Notes under the pieces: model-generated | The model's database searches: none | Told to the model about the DNA's origin: nothing | Seen by the model: the letters and a program-made list of their open reading frames with translations, nothing else | Made by a program: the position numbers and the translations under genes | Part shown: positions 63,964 through 64,000 of the stretch, one piece after another | Position numbering within the stretch: position 1 is the first letter of the stretch | How the letters are laid out: every line of letters begins with the position of its first letter | Assembly: GCF_000247815.1 (NCBI RefSeq) | Contig: NC_021674.1 | Location: forward strand, 75,782,059-75,846,058 | Length of the DNA: 64,000 nt | Origin: Ficedula albicollis | Lineage: Eukaryota > Chordata > Aves > Passeriformes > Muscicapidae | Direction of reading: 5' to 3'

Positions 63964-64000
63964 AAGACTGTCATAGACTGTTATAAGTAATAAGGGAGGA

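Overview
This 64-kb window looks like non-coding DNA from a bird, most likely a songbird or a close relative. The evidence is repeat content: several broken CR1 LINE copies, a solo LTR with TG...CA ends and a 6-bp target-site duplication, an ERVL-like avian LTR, and traces of very old amniote repeats. The background is AT-rich. I found no convincing host protein-coding exon, no tRNA or rRNA gene, and no CpG-rich promoter. The long open frames are either proline or glycine runs read through poly-G/poly-C, frames lying over or antisense to CR1, or isolated frames of the size expected by chance in AT-rich DNA. The window is best read as a gene desert or the inside of a very large intron.

Layout. 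1-5 kb: unannotated AT-rich DNA with two short tandem duplications and a nested pair of ancient repeats (2775-3012). 5.0-6.05 kb: 3' part of a CR1 LINE on the minus strand. 6-13 kb: no recognised element except simple repeats and one ancient fragment. 13.9-16.9 kb: two poly-G tracts (73 and 422 bases), each beside duplicated flanking sequence. 17-36 kb: unannotated DNA with tandem duplications of 41, 53, 93, 166 and 496 bp and one copy of an unclassified dispersed repeat (about 20.66-20.96 kb). 36.96-38.62 kb: a plus-strand CR1 split by a 644-bp solo LTR. 38.6-46.6 kb: unannotated, with two short duplications and an ancient fragment. 46.6-47.3 kb: a possible minus-strand LTR remnant. 49.3-49.9 kb: two hairpin-forming segments. 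51.45-53.60 kb: a duplication arranged as 1033 + 81 + 1033 bp. 53.4-53.76 kb: second copy of the dispersed repeat. 55.5-56.9 kb: a cluster of CR1 fragments in opposing orientations. 61.97-63.96 kb: an ERVL-like LTR interrupted by 1061 consecutive Gs, with its 3' end present three times and its blocks out of order.

Two signals stand out. The first is the set of poly-G tracts, all G on the given strand and all bordered by duplicated flanks. They may be real expansions or, more likely, assembly or gap-filling artefacts. The second is the number of direct tandem duplications, about a dozen from 41 to 1114 bp period, several with only a handful of differences between copies. They point to frequent local duplication or to unresolved allelic copies in the assembly. 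I saw no gene system such as an operon, biosynthetic cluster or defence island.
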